NCBI RefSeq assembly: GCF_024834075.1
Contig: NZ_JANUXR010000002.1
Coordinates: 186,001 to 250,000, forward strand
Source of the DNA: Corynebacterium sp. HS2168-gen11
GTDB lineage: Bacteria > Actinomycetota > Actinomycetes > Mycobacteriales > Mycobacteriaceae
Reading direction: 5' to 3'
DNA length: 64,000 nucleotides
Shown one piece after another: positions 9,185-19,029 of this stretch. Made by a program: the position numbers and the translations under genes. The first letter of the stretch is position 1. Each line of letters begins with the position of its first letter. The notes under the pieces were generated by a model, which had not been told where the DNA came from, ran no database searches, and saw nothing but the letters and a program-made list of their open reading frames with translations.

Positions 9185-9517
9185 ATGCGTATCACCCGTA
9201 AAACCCTCGCATCTGTAATCGTTGCGGCAACCCTCTCTACTGGTCTAGCAACTCCAGCATTTGCGGATGTAGCACACGGCGCACACTCTGTTCCGAATTG
9301 CCACGAACTAAAGACACAAGAAGAAAAAAACAAATGTAAAGAAGAAATTGCGAAACTGAGCTCCTCTGAACGTGCGGGCTTGGGCTCTCGAGACAAGAAT
9401 GGTCGTATTTCTCCAAAGGAAATCGGCTCTTGGATCGCAATCATCAGTACAGTGATCACTCTTTTGACCTCTGCACTGACTTTCTTCGCAAAAGTTCCAA
9501 ACATGTTCAAGAAGTAA
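9185..9517 (+). CDS. Small exported protein B, paralogous tail to protein A
   Basis: 110 aa, ATG with AAGGA 7 nt upstream. The signal peptide is RITRKTLASVIVAATLSTGL, ending TPAFA near residue 27. The mature part starts with a polar, charged region with two cysteines 12 residues apart (NCHELKTQEEKNKC), likely a disulfide outside the membrane. The tail ISPKEIGSW...STVITLLTSALTFFA ends in a basic MFKK. The hydrophobic helix is long enough to insert in a membrane. The gene has its own promoter element and terminator. A PorB-like channel-forming or membrane-active role is only a hypothesis. Confidence 0.75.
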   Translation: MRITRKTLASVIVAATLSTGLATPAFADVAHGAHSVPNCHELKTQEEKNKCKEEIAKLSSSERAGLGSRDKNGRISPKEIGSWIAIISTVITLLTSALTFFAKVPNMFKK

Positions 9518-9556
9518 GTCTTGCGACATTTTCATGACTAAGGTTTCATGAACAAG

Positions 9557-9605
9557 CCCGCTGCTAAGTTTGATTTTTCAGTCATGGCAGCGGGTTTTGT
9601 TTTTG
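9557..9605 (+). terminator. Terminator after protein B
   Basis: CCCGCTGC pairs with GCAGCGGG across a 22-nt loop, followed by TTTTGTTTTTG. Confidence 0.85.
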
Positions 9606-9692
9606 TACAATCAACAGATATATGTTGCTTTGCCTTCAAAAGTTCATTAGGATTTTGTCCAATAATTAATCTCGACAAAAGGCTTAAATTTT

Positions 9693-10292
9693 ATGTCGCA
9701 CAATTCTGTTTCACGTATTTGTATCGCAATGCTGACCACTGCGCTGTTCCTTAATAGCATTGCTGTTCCTACATCTTTTGCACAAGAATCTGCAGCTGCA
9801 CCTGCAGCAAATGAGACTACAACAACTGCTACCCCAACTACGCAAACCCCGGTGCAACCTGCACCAACCCCTTCTGCACCAACGTCTTCGACTACCCCAC
9901 CAACCGAACAGCCAACCAGTGCTCAAACGGCGACTGCACAGCCTGCGACTCCGGAGAAGCAAGAGCAAGAACAGAAAGATCCATCTAAGAAGGATCCAGA
10001 GAAACCCAAAACAGAAAAGCCGACCAAAACCGCAGGCAGTTCTTCTCAAACAGTTCGGGTGATCTTGACTCTTATTAACTTTGTTACTGGTGGATCGCTT
10101 CGCCCGTTGCTGGCTTTAATTGATGATCGTTTCAGGCTACACCACAATGATGCAGATGTAGAAGATGTTTCAAAGCTTACTAAAGTCCAACTGGCCACGC
10201 GTTGGATCAGTGTATTTGTTGCGGTCTTTAGCACCCTTGCAAGCGTGATTGCTTTTAGCGGTCTGGCTGAAAAGACGCTACGACAAATCTAA
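9693..10292 (+). CDS. Exported Pro/Thr/Lys-rich protein C of the cluster
   Basis: 199 aa, ATG at 9693 with AAAAGG 10 nt upstream. The signal peptide ends near TSFAQE (about residue 30). A low-complexity Ala/Thr/Pro/Gln-rich region (31-85) and a Lys/Glu/Pro-rich region (86-112) follow, as in wall-spanning linkers. The C-terminal about 80 residues contain two hydrophobic helices (about 120-142 and 170-192), the second resembling the tails of A and B (STLASVIAFSGL). It may be a longer, wall-tethered version of the same membrane-active tail. Function unknown. A strong terminator follows. Confidence 0.75.
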   Translation: MSHNSVSRICIAMLTTALFLNSIAVPTSFAQESAAAPAANETTTTATPTTQTPVQPAPTPSAPTSSTTPPTEQPTSAQTATAQPATPEKQEQEQKDPSKKDPEKPKTEKPTKTAGSSSQTVRVILTLINFVTGGSLRPLLALIDDRFRLHHNDADVEDVSKLTKVQLATRWISVFVAVFSTLASVIAFSGLAEKTLRQI

Positions 10293-10391
10293 GAAGTTCT
10301 TCTTCTCAGTTGTGCTGAGTTTGAATTGAAGATTGTCTCCAGCAATCTTCAGTTTCTGGTACTCACAGAGAATCTTGCAGCTATGTCAAAG

Positions 10392-10426
10392 CGGGGTGAT
10401 GAAACTTTACTCATCACCCCGTTTTG
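10392..10426 (+). terminator. Terminator after protein C
   Basis: 11-bp perfect stem (CGGGGTGATGA/TCATCACCCCG), 8-nt loop and TTTTG tail. It lies between the cluster and the convergent rel gene. Confidence 0.85.
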
Positions 10427-10470
10427 ACGACGCATACATTCTCTAATACGCAGGTCCTGCCAACATCTTT

Positions 10471-12753
10471 TTAACCGCCAGAGGTAATGCGGTAAACATC
10501 AAAGACACCTTCAATATTTCGCAACTGTGTCATTAAGGAACCGAGCTGTTTGGTATCCGAAACTGTGAAGGTAAACCGAACCACAGCAACATGATCTTCA
10601 GAAGTATGCGAATTCATCGCGACAACGGCCACTTTTTGCTCATTAATCACTCGCGTAAGTTCCATTAGCAAACCAGTACGATCGAGCGCTTCGAGTTGAA
10701 GATTTGCTTGGAAAGCAGTTCCGCTACCTTCTGCCGACCATGCGACATCTACCATGCGTTCTGGTTCTTCACGCAGCTTTCCAGCATTCGTGCAATCAGT
10801 TCGGTGTACGCTGACACCTCCACCACGAGTCACAAATCCAAAGATTTGATCACCAGGCACAGGCATACAGCACTTGGCAAGTTTTGCCATAACATCAGGA
10901 GAGCCTTCAACCAAAATACCTGTTGAGTCCGAAGTCTGAGCCTTAGAATTAACCAGATCACTAAAAGGTGTTCGCGAAACTAATGTATCTGCAGCAGCTT
11001 CTTCATCACCAAAAATTGCAAGCAACCGATGTGCAACATGCTGAGCGGAAATTGAGCTTGAACCAATCGCAGAATACAGTGCATCAACATCGGCATAATG
11101 CAGTTCAACGGCCACCGCCTTCATCGACTGTGCTGTAAATAGTCGATGCATTGGCAAACCGCCACGTTGCACTTCAGCAGCTAAAGCATCACGACCAGCT
11201 TCGATATATTCTTCACGTCGTTCTTTTGCAAACCACTGACGAATCTTTGCTTTTGCGCGTGGGGTAACCACAAAGTCTTGCCAGTCACGCGATGGACCAT
11301 CATTTTTATCCTTGGAGACAAAAATTTCAACTCGATCACCATTTTTCAGCGTAGATTCCAAGGCAACAAGCTTGCCGTTGACCTTCGAACCAATACAACG
11401 ATGACCGATTTCTGTGTGTACAGCGTAGGCAAAATCTACTGGTGTTGCATCAACTGGCAGATTAATAACATCTCCTTTTGGCGTGAACACAAAAATCTGC
11501 TTACTAGTGAGATCATATCGCAGCGAATCAAGGAACTCATTTGGATCAGCTGCTTCTTTTTGCCAATCCAATAGTTGTCGCATCCATGCCATCTGATCAA
11601 GTTCAGCATCGGATTTGCCGTGATTGCTCTTGGTTTCTTTATATCGCCAGTGTGCCGCAATGCCGTATTCAGCGTTGTAATGCATTTCGTGAGTACGAAC
11701 TTGCACTTCCAATGGTTTTCCGCCATCACCCATCACGGTAGTATGCAACGACTGATAGACGCCAAACTTTGGTGAAGAAATATAGTCTTTAAACCGCCCT
11801 GGCATGGCAGAGAATAACGAGTGTACAACGCCAATTGCCGCGTAACAGTTATTGACCGAATCTACCAGAATACGCAATCCGACAAGATCAAAAATCTCGT
11901 TGAATTCTTTCCCTCTCACAATAATCTTCTGATAAATCGACCAGTAGTGTTTTGGACGCCCCATCACTTCAGCATCGATATTATTCTCGCGCAATCCTGC
12001 TTGGAGAATGTCCGTAATCTCTTTCAAATATCGATCACGAGAAGGTGCCCGATCTGCCACGAGTCGTACAACTTCTTCATATTTCTTCGGGTACAAAATC
12101 GCAAACGCGAGATCTTCCAGCTCCCACTTCACACTTGCCATGCCTAAGCGATGTGCCAAAGGGGCAATAACTTCAAGTGTTTGCCGTGCTTTCTTCGCCT
12201 GCTTTTCTGGCGGCAAGAATCGCATGGTCCGCATATTGTGCAGACGATCAGCCACTTTAATTACCAGCACACGCGGATCATGTGCCATCGCAATAATCAT
12301 CTTGCGAATGGTTTCCGCTTCAGCAGCCGCACCGAGAACAACCTTGTCCAATTTCGTCACGCCATCAACGAGGCGAGCTACTTCTTGGCCAAATTCTTCA
12401 GTTAATCGTTCAAGGGTATAGTCTTCACAATCTTCAACGGTGTCATGGAGTAATGCTGCAATTAAGGTAGTGGTATCCATACCAATTTCAGCAGCAATCG
12501 TGGCAACTGCAAGCGGATGGGTGATATATGGCTCGCCAGATTTACGGTAAACACCTTCGTGCAAACGCTCAGCTGTCTCATAGGCACGTGACAGGGTTTC
12601 GATATCTGCTTTCGGATGAAATTCACGGTGAATGCTCAACAGTGGTTCTAACACTGGATTCACTTTCATCCTGTTACCTGTCAAGCTACGCGCAAGACGT
12701 GCAGAAACTTTCCGCATCGTAGTTGGCTGCTTTGCATTATGTGGCAGGTTCAT
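10471..12753 (-). CDS. rel: Bifunctional (p)ppGpp synthetase/hydrolase
   Basis: 760 aa RelA/SpoT homologue controlling the stringent response. The domain order is complete: HD hydrolase (about 55-205, LLHDTVED with H103-D104), synthetase (about 250-370, with [12 protein letters not shown] and DLVGLRILV), TGS (about 410-470, [11 protein letters not shown]) and a C-terminal ACT domain. Both active centres look intact. The ATG is preceded by AAAGGG 8 nt upstream. It is the last gene of the yebC-to-rel block and follows apt by about 75 bp; this apt-rel linkage is typical of actinobacteria. Confidence 0.97.
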   Translation of the reverse strand: MNLPHNAKQPTTMRKVSARLARSLTGNRMKVNPVLEPLLSIHREFHPKADIETLSRAYETAERLHEGVYRKSGEPYITHPLAVATIAAEIGMDTTTLIAALLHDTVEDCEDYTLERLTEEFGQEVARLVDGVTKLDKVVLGAAAEAETIRKMIIAMAHDPRVLVIKVADRLHNMRTMRFLPPEKQAKKARQTLEVIAPLAHRLGMASVKWELEDLAFAILYPKKYEEVVRLVADRAPSRDRYLKEITDILQAGLRENNIDAEVMGRPKHYWSIYQKIIVRGKEFNEIFDLVGLRILVDSVNNCYAAIGVVHSLFSAMPGRFKDYISSPKFGVYQSLHTTVMGDGGKPLEVQVRTHEMHYNAEYGIAAHWRYKETKSNHGKSDAELDQMAWMRQLLDWQKEAADPNEFLDSLRYDLTSKQIFVFTPKGDVINLPVDATPVDFAYAVHTEIGHRCIGSKVNGKLVALESTLKNGDRVEIFVSKDKNDGPSRDWQDFVVTPRAKAKIRQWFAKERREEYIEAGRDALAAEVQRGGLPMHRLFTAQSMKAVAVELHYADVDALYSAIGSSSISAQHVAHRLLAIFGDEEAAADTLVSRTPFSDLVNSKAQTSDSTGILVEGSPDVMAKLAKCCMPVPGDQIFGFVTRGGGVSVHRTDCTNAGKLREEPERMVDVAWSAEGSGTAFQANLQLEALDRTGLLMELTRVINEQKVAVVAMNSHTSEDHVAVVRFTFTVSDTKQLGSLMTQLRNIEGVFDVYRITSGG

Positions 12754-12830
12754 TCAGAATACCCTTTACTTTCTGATGCCAAAATCCCAGAACTTCATGT
12801 TCCAGCGAAGGTCACGAAAAGGTGCACTTT

Positions 12831-13385
12831 TTATGGATGACTCACAACATATACCGGACAGGAATGCAACCGTGACCGGCCTTCAAGCGCCTCAACTTCT
12901 AATACCACACCATAACCTGCAACTTGGCCACCAAGCTCATGAATCAGCTCAGTTGCGGCAACTAACGTGCCACCAGTTGCCAGAACATCATCAATTAAGA
13001 CAACCTTTTTGCCAACCAAATCAATGCCAGATGCTGGAAGTTCCAATGCTGCGGTACCATATTCAAGCTCGTATTCCTTTGTATACACTGGCGGTGGCAG
13101 CTTTCCTTTTTTACGAATAGCCAAAATACCCAATCCAAGCTTGTACGCCACAGCTGATCCCAAAAGAAAACCGCGCGCATCCAGACCGCCAATCATATCG
13201 GCACCCATATCTTTCGCAGCTGCCGCAAGTTCATCGACCACCATACCAAAGGCTTGTGCGTCGGCAAGCACTGGTGTGAGGTCTTCAAAAATAACACCTT
13301 CAACCGGGAAACCTGGAACAAAACGGGTTTTTGCTTTCAATGCTTCGATGGTAGAGGCAAATGCAGGTTGCTCAGCAAGAGACAT
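12831..13385 (-). CDS. apt: Adenine phosphoribosyltransferase
   Basis: 184 aa from the ATG at 13385; an upstream in-frame GTG (13427) is possible, and neither start has a strong ribosome-binding site. The enzyme salvages adenine to AMP using PRPP. The PRPP-binding motif [13 protein letters not shown] is at about 128-140, and the substrate loop [18 protein letters not shown] precedes it. The gene lies between the lipoprotein gene and rel, the usual corynebacterial place. Confidence 0.95.
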   Translation of the reverse strand: MSLAEQPAFASTIEALKAKTRFVPGFPVEGVIFEDLTPVLADAQAFGMVVDELAAAAKDMGADMIGGLDARGFLLGSAVAYKLGLGILAIRKKGKLPPPVYTKEYELEYGTAALELPASGIDLVGKKVVLIDDVLATGGTLVAATELIHELGGQVAGYGVVLEVEALEGRSRLHSCPVYVVSHP

Positions 13386-13540
13386 AATATTGAATACGCT
13401 TTCCGATAGTGCGTGCAATGGTGACACGAAATCATGTCAACTAACACTCGACAAGAATCTGTGCTCACGATACTGTAACTCTTTAAATGTAACTGTGTTG
13501 CGAAGCCGTTCCAAATTCAATCTCGAACATCACCCCAATG

Positions 13541-15199
13541 CTAGTGCGGCGCGACGTCCCAACGATCCATATTCCAACCTAAGCCATATAAGTCAGAGTT
13601 CTGGAGTACATTGACAACGCGACGATCAATCACAAACACTCGTGGTTCTGGGCTCAGTGGCACGGTACGAACATAATCCCAACTCACAGCTTCTGCTGTC
13701 CGAGCAGCTTCAATATCGGTACTTTGATTCGCAGTATACGGGAACAACAACATTGGATCGATTGCATCGAGAATTGCATCAGCTTCACCAGTAGTTTCAA
13801 TCACCTGTTGTGCTGCATCCATTTTATCGACGGCCAAAGAACCAAGTCCGAATGCGTGAGATGAAACATCTTTCACTTCAATACCAGCAGGTTTACAGCT
13901 TTCTGCAATCGCAGCTACCATCGCAGCTTTTCGTTCATCTTTGCCTGTATAACCAATGCGAACAGTTTTACCTCGAAGTTTTTCAGCTGTTTGAAGATCT
14001 ACACTTTGGCGATGATCAAGGATATCATGCATTTTTTCAATCACTGGATCATGCGGACGTACAGTACGAGCTAATGTCGGCGGCAAGTCCACACCAGCAA
14101 TCTTCGAACTTACAGCAGCAACTTTTTCCTGATCCACGCATGCAGCAAACGCTGCACGTGCTTCCATATCGGCAAACAGACCACCATATGCAAGAATAAG
14201 TTGCTCTGACAACACACCTGCAACTGGTTGAATATCATAGACGTTGTCAACAGCATCACGATCTACCCACGCAGCTGCTTGCTGAGTTGAGACTTCTGCA
14301 AGGCGCAGATTGCCAGATTTCTGCAACTGTGCAAGGTCAGTACCTTTGGGCCACATCACAAGCGTATCTAAAGCTGCTTTTTGCCCATAATAACGATCAT
14401 TACGAACTAAGGTCACTTCCCCATCTGGCCCAACAGAATCAATCACGAATGGTCCGGAACTTACTTGGAGTTCTCGATCGAGCTTTTTCAAACTAAAGCC
14501 GTTGTTCCATATTTCAGCAATCGAGGCAAGCTGTGCTTCATCATCTGAATGTAATGTCTCGTTAAATGCTTCAAGACTCATTCCAAGTTTCTTGGCAATT
14601 GCATGCGCCGGCAATAATGTACCAGCTGCAAATAATTGACGCCATCGATCACCAAAAGTTGGTTTAAAAATAACGGTGGCTGTTTTCGTTCCGGCGGTAC
14701 ACTCAACACGATCAACCTGATCATGCAATGGCGTGTAGGAATCAAACAACGGCCTGTTATCAGAAGCTACTTGGGCTAATAAAAAGGAATCGCAGGTAAT
14801 CGGTGCCCCGTCGGAAAATACTGCATCTTCTGCGATAATAAACTGCACTCGCTTTTGTTCACCAGGCAGTACACGTGCTTCTACTAAGTCAGTATTCGGA
14901 ATGCGTTGGCCTTTCGGGCCGGTGGAGTACACTCCAGGGAACACACGACCAGAAATTTGATGAGCATTAAAAGAGACACCTTGCGTAGATGCCGCATTCG
15001 TGGTCACCAGATAATCATCAACTGCATAAGCAAAATACTCGCGAGAGCTTGGCGGTGCCGGCGGTTGATCATTGTTACATGCAACGAGACTCACAGCCAG
15101 TGTGCAACCCAACACGGCTTGCCCAATACGCTTGTGATTGGAGCGTAAAGCTGGTTGAACGCCAGTTATGACGTCGTGACACTGGTGATTAATGTTCAT
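13541..15199 (-). CDS. Family 5 peptide-binding lipoprotein
   Basis: 552 aa, ATG with AAAGGA 5 nt upstream. A lipobox LVAC ends at Cys41 after a hydrophobic signal segment, so the mature protein should be lipid-anchored outside the membrane. The body resembles extracellular solute-binding proteins of ABC peptide/nickel importers (SBP_bac_5), with FVIDSVGPDGEVTLVRN and NDRYYG-type sequence around residues 260-285. No permease or ATPase gene is near. Its place between secF and apt is conserved in corynebacteria, so it may have a role other than peptide import. Confidence 0.85.
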   Translation of the reverse strand: MNINHQCHDVITGVQPALRSNHKRIGQAVLGCTLAVSLVACNNDQPPAPPSSREYFAYAVDDYLVTTNAASTQGVSFNAHQISGRVFPGVYSTGPKGQRIPNTDLVEARVLPGEQKRVQFIIAEDAVFSDGAPITCDSFLLAQVASDNRPLFDSYTPLHDQVDRVECTAGTKTATVIFKPTFGDRWRQLFAAGTLLPAHAIAKKLGMSLEAFNETLHSDDEAQLASIAEIWNNGFSLKKLDRELQVSSGPFVIDSVGPDGEVTLVRNDRYYGQKAALDTLVMWPKGTDLAQLQKSGNLRLAEVSTQQAAAWVDRDAVDNVYDIQPVAGVLSEQLILAYGGLFADMEARAAFAACVDQEKVAAVSSKIAGVDLPPTLARTVRPHDPVIEKMHDILDHRQSVDLQTAEKLRGKTVRIGYTGKDERKAAMVAAIAESCKPAGIEVKDVSSHAFGLGSLAVDKMDAAQQVIETTGEADAILDAIDPMLLFPYTANQSTDIEAARTAEAVSWDYVRTVPLSPEPRVFVIDRRVVNVLQNSDLYGLGWNMDRWDVAPH

Positions 15200-15407
15200 G
15201 ATGTTCCTTTACTACACGTGTACACACTCGTCGCAAAGCAGCTGCACGATCCTGCTGATGCGATGCTGCTTCGATTCTTTACGATATGCAACACTGCATC
15301 ACAGGTTACAACGCTGATGAAAGATCTACAAAGTAAAAGAAACCATGGATACAGGTTGTACACCCTTGTATCCATGGTTTGTGCAAAGAGATAGCAACGT
15401 CTAGAGC

Positions 15408-16502
15408 CTAGAGCCCTGGCCGCCAAGTTGTCGAGGTTGCTCCCGGTTGTTCTGGTGCTGGCTGGACAATCTCAGCAACTGGTGTCACTTCCACGCCACG
15501 TTCAACTGCCTGACGAGCAGCCGCAACACGTGTGTTATGTGCCTTGGTGGATTTGGTTCGATTCTTTAACGACACTAAGAATGGGGTCGCTAAGAAAATC
15601 GAGGAGAAAGTACCTTCAATCACACCAATGAGCTGTACTAATGCAAGATCTTTCAGCGTACCGACGCCCATTAGCCAAACAGCGATTACCATCAACGCTA
15701 GGATTGGCAATACCGAAATCACAGTGGTCGATATCGAACGCATGACAGTCTGATTGATTGCTAAGTTTGCGTGTTCACCATAGGTCATATTGGTATTGGC
15801 AGTATATCCCGCAGTGTTTTCACGCACTTTATCAAACACGATCACTGTGTCATACAGGGAGAATGCGAGCACCGTCAATAAGCCAATCACGGATGCTGGG
15901 GTGACTTCAAAGCCAACAAGTGCGTACAGGCCAACGATAAACACCAAGTCAACAAATAGTGCCAGCACTGCAGCAACAGCCATTTCACGCTGCAGACGCA
16001 ACGCAATATAGATGAACACTGCCAGCAAGAACACGCCCATCGAAATCAGCATGCGATTGGTAATCGTAGAACCCCAGGATTCTGAAACGGTAGAATCACC
16101 AATAACATCTGGAGTAGCTTTACCTTGCGCATTTTGTGGCTGGAAGTCTTTGAAAATAGCGGCGCGAGCGGCGTCAATTTGCGACTGATCTAAACGCTCA
16201 GCATGAATTTCCAAAATGCGAGTATCACCAGAGCCCACAATTTGTACTAATGCTGGCTCGACGCCAGTTGCTTCTTCAAAAACTTTGGTCACAGCAGCTT
16301 TTTCCAAGCTACCAGCTGGCATATTGATCTTGGTACCACCTTGGAAATCAATACCAAGGTTAAAGCCGCGAGCTAAAATGCCGATAATGCAGATCGCCAT
16401 AATTGCAAGGGTTACCAGATAGCTGACACGACGCTTGCCGACGAAATCCAGGCCACCTTCACCAGTGAAGATTTTCTCCATTGTTGATGTTGAAGAGGTC
16501 AT
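15408..16502 (-). CDS. secF: Protein translocase subunit SecF
   Basis: 364 aa inner-membrane RND-type protein of the SecDF complex, which uses the proton gradient to pull preproteins outward. It has an N-terminal membrane segment (about 24-46), the GIDFQGGTKI motif just after it, an extracellular loop, and a five-helix bundle from about residue 155 to 310 (FSLYDTVIVFDKVREN is diagnostic). The ATG overlaps the secD stop by one base (TAATG). The C-terminal tail is Pro/Glu-rich and cytoplasmic. Confidence 0.96.
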   Translation of the reverse strand: MTSSTSTMEKIFTGEGGLDFVGKRRVSYLVTLAIMAICIIGILARGFNLGIDFQGGTKINMPAGSLEKAAVTKVFEEATGVEPALVQIVGSGDTRILEIHAERLDQSQIDAARAAIFKDFQPQNAQGKATPDVIGDSTVSESWGSTITNRMLISMGVFLLAVFIYIALRLQREMAVAAVLALFVDLVFIVGLYALVGFEVTPASVIGLLTVLAFSLYDTVIVFDKVRENTAGYTANTNMTYGEHANLAINQTVMRSISTTVISVLPILALMVIAVWLMGVGTLKDLALVQLIGVIEGTFSSIFLATPFLVSLKNRTKSTKAHNTRVAAARQAVERGVEVTPVAEIVQPAPEQPGATSTTWRPGL

Positions 16503-18412
16503 TATTGTTCTCCTTCAATCTGGCGAGCATCATTGTGATCAGCTGCGGAAGCTGTCGTGTTTGCTGCCAACGTAAATACCTTCTTCAATCCATTTGCTGC
16601 AGGATTCGCAGTCCATGGCTTTCGTGATGCCAAAATTACCATTGGTGCCGTGAACAAGAATGTCACTAGCAAGTCGAACATGGTGGTCAAACCCAAAGTA
16701 AATGCGAAGCCCTTGACTTCACCAACAGCCAAGATATAGATCACCACGGCGGCAATAATTGTCACGAAGTTACCAGTCACGATGGTATTCTTCGCACGAT
16801 CCCATGCATGTGGTACGGCAGAACGGAATGTACGACCATCGCGAATTTCATCCTTGATGCGTTCATACAACACCACAAAGGAGTCAGCGGTGGTACCGAT
16901 ACCAATGATCAAACCAGCGACACCAGCTAGATCCAAGGAATACCCAATCAAGCGACCCAGCAGTACCAAGGAGCCGTAGACCAACAATGCGGACATAGCC
17001 AAAGAGATCAACGAGATCACACCGAAGTAGCGATAGAAATACAAGCTAAACAGTGCGACTAATAATAAACCAACCAGACCTGCAATCAAGCCTGCTTTCA
17101 AGGATGCAACACCTAAGGATGCTGGAACAGTAATCGCAGTACCACCTTGTTCGCCATTTTCACCGACGAAGCTTAATGGTAGCGCTCCATAGCGCAAGTT
17201 ATTTGCTAAATCTTGTGCCTGTTGCTGGGTAAAGGAACCTGTGATTGAGGTCATTGATCCGACCGGAGTTGCAGACTGAATCACAGGTGCAGAGATAATC
17301 TTAGAGTCAAGAGTAATTGCAACCTGCTGCTGCAGATACGCCTGGGTTAACTGCGCCCAAGTAGCAGAACCTTGGTCATTATCGCCAGATTTGAAGCCAA
17401 AGCTAATTTCCATTTGGCCGGTCTGTGTGTTCAAACCACCACTGATGGGACGGTTTGTATCAATTTCTTCACCAGTTAAGCGCTTACCATGTTCCATATC
17501 GGTCTCACCAACCAACAGTGGTACAGGACCTAATACATACACTTGGCCAGAATCAGCGTCACAGGCGACTAATGACTCAGCTGGGTCATCGCTGCCTTGC
17601 AAAATATCAGGTGTCGTTGGATCGCAGGTTAACAAGATGGAAGCAGCAAGCTGCACAGTTGGATCATTCGATTGACGATCCTTGCGGTAGATCTCCAATG
17701 CTTGGTTCCGCTGCTTTGCTGCTTCAATGGAGTTATCAGCTGTTGCAGGAGGATTCGCAGTGACCTTCAGGCTTAGAGCCGCTGGAGTTTCTGCTTTTGC
17801 GTCCTTTTTAGCGGCAGCGTTCGCTTCAGATGCTTTTGCAGCTTCTTTATCGTCGCCTTCTTTTGCTTCTTCTTGTTCAGCTGTAGCTGCTGCTTTTTCT
17901 GCTTCTTCCAAGCGTTTCGTGGTCTCGGCAAGCTTCTGATTCAAAGTCTCAACATCTGCGAGTCCGTTTTCAACCCAACGGTTTGCCATCTCTTGCAGCA
18001 CAACAGGAAACACAGCCTGATCGAAATTCGTTGGAGTTGCAACTGGACGGAACAACAGCTGGGAGGTTTGACCCAATGCGCGAGCCTGAGCGGTATCTTC
18101 GCCTGGAACCGTAATGACCAAAGTGTTGCCATCAATCACCACACTGGCACCAGATACGCCTAAACCATTCACACGGTTTTCAAGAATACCGCGAGCTTGA
18201 TTCAGTTGCTCTTGAGTTGCTTCTTCACCTTGTGGAACGAGGGTAACACGCGTACCACCTTGGAGGTCGATGCCAAGTTTTGGAGTGGCAGTCCGATCTC
18301 CTGTGAAAAATATTGCCATATATATAGAAACGAGTAGCACGATGAATGCAGCTATAGCCTTTTTCGGCCAAGTCTCCCATCGACTTCCTCCGCTTCGTTG
18401 TTTCGAAGCCAA
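16502..18412 (-). CDS. secD: Protein translocase subunit SecD
   Basis: 636 aa with a TTG start; AAGGAG lies 8 nt upstream, deciding the start. It has one N-terminal helix (about 17-40), the GIDLQGGTRV motif, and a large extracellular domain. Residues about 165-215 form an Ala/Lys/Glu-rich, probably coiled-coil insertion in that domain, absent from E. coli SecD. Five C-terminal helices contain the TADSFVVLYERIKDE motif. Works with SecF and YajC, encoded on either side. Confidence 0.96.
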   Translation of the reverse strand: MASKQRSGGSRWETWPKKAIAAFIVLLVSIYMAIFFTGDRTATPKLGIDLQGGTRVTLVPQGEEATQEQLNQARGILENRVNGLGVSGASVVIDGNTLVITVPGEDTAQARALGQTSQLLFRPVATPTNFDQAVFPVVLQEMANRWVENGLADVETLNQKLAETTKRLEEAEKAAATAEQEEAKEGDDKEAAKASEANAAAKKDAKAETPAALSLKVTANPPATADNSIEAAKQRNQALEIYRKDRQSNDPTVQLAASILLTCDPTTPDILQGSDDPAESLVACDADSGQVYVLGPVPLLVGETDMEHGKRLTGEEIDTNRPISGGLNTQTGQMEISFGFKSGDNDQGSATWAQLTQAYLQQQVAITLDSKIISAPVIQSATPVGSMTSITGSFTQQQAQDLANNLRYGALPLSFVGENGEQGGTAITVPASLGVASLKAGLIAGLVGLLLVALFSLYFYRYFGVISLISLAMSALLVYGSLVLLGRLIGYSLDLAGVAGLIIGIGTTADSFVVLYERIKDEIRDGRTFRSAVPHAWDRAKNTIVTGNFVTIIAAVVIYILAVGEVKGFAFTLGLTTMFDLLVTFLFTAPMVILASRKPWTANPAANGLKKVFTLAANTTASAADHNDARQIEGEQ

Positions 18413-18600
18413 TGCACTATCTCCTTGTAAACATAATTTTTAAATATTATCGTTGACCACACATCACCGCGGCTTGCGGCTACGTTTGACGCTCATGCCG
18501 GCCCGCTGAAACCTTAATACAAAAGAAATTCGTATACACGTTCCAAGCTGCCAGTTGTAAGCGTTTGATGCAGGCAAGGTAAACCTTTTCCATGGTACGG

Positions 18601-18623
18601 CAAAAACTCCCTGGTGTGGAGTT
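18601..18623 (-). terminator. Possible weak terminator between yajC and secD
   Basis: On the minus strand AACTCC and GGAGTT pair across 7 nt, followed by TTTGCC. With only a 6-bp stem it may attenuate rather than end transcription from yajC into secD. Confidence 0.4.
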
Positions 18624-18668
18624 CACGTGTAAAAGTCCGCCGGAATCTTTTCCGACATCTGTGTGACT

Positions 18669-19004
18669 TTAAGGTTCGTCGTGAGTTTCTTCTACCTCTT
18701 GAACTGCATGTTCAGTAGCTGCATGTTCAGTACTGAGATTCTTCACGATAACCTGCTTATCCCATGTGGTGACTACCCCACTTGCGATTTCAAGATCGAC
18801 GGTTGTATCAGAAATTGCAACAACTTTGCCATGAATACCAGCAGTTGTGACCACATGATCAAAGATAGTCAAAGAATCTTGCAGTTGATGAATCTTGGCA
18901 ATCATTTGTTTTTGCCGACGTTGCGCCATAAAAGTAGGGATCATAACAACGGCTAAAATGCCGAGCAAAAGTAACATTGAATCCATACGTACCAAGTCTG
19001 CCAA
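18669..19004 (-). CDS. yajC: Preprotein translocase subunit YajC
   Basis: 111 aa small membrane protein associated with SecDF. One N-terminal membrane segment (about 10-26) is followed by the typical TFMAQRRQKQM and the beta domain (VVTTAGIHGKVVAISDTTVDLEI). The C-terminus is acidic (Glu/Asp/His-rich). A TTG at 19004 is used as start; in-frame ATG codons at 18986 and 18977 are alternatives, with no strong ribosome-binding site to decide. Confidence 0.93.
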   Translation of the reverse strand: MADLVRMDSMLLLLGILAVVMIPTFMAQRRQKQMIAKIHQLQDSLTIFDHVVTTAGIHGKVVAISDTTVDLEIASGVVTTWDKQVIVKNLSTEHAATEHAVQEVEETHDEP

Positions 19005-19029
19005 ACCTTGAACAGTTCAAGCAAACCTT

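Noticed and set aside
18570..18600. AGGTAAACCT palindrome as a DtxR site
   Set aside because: The half-sites are too close for the 19-bp DtxR operator.
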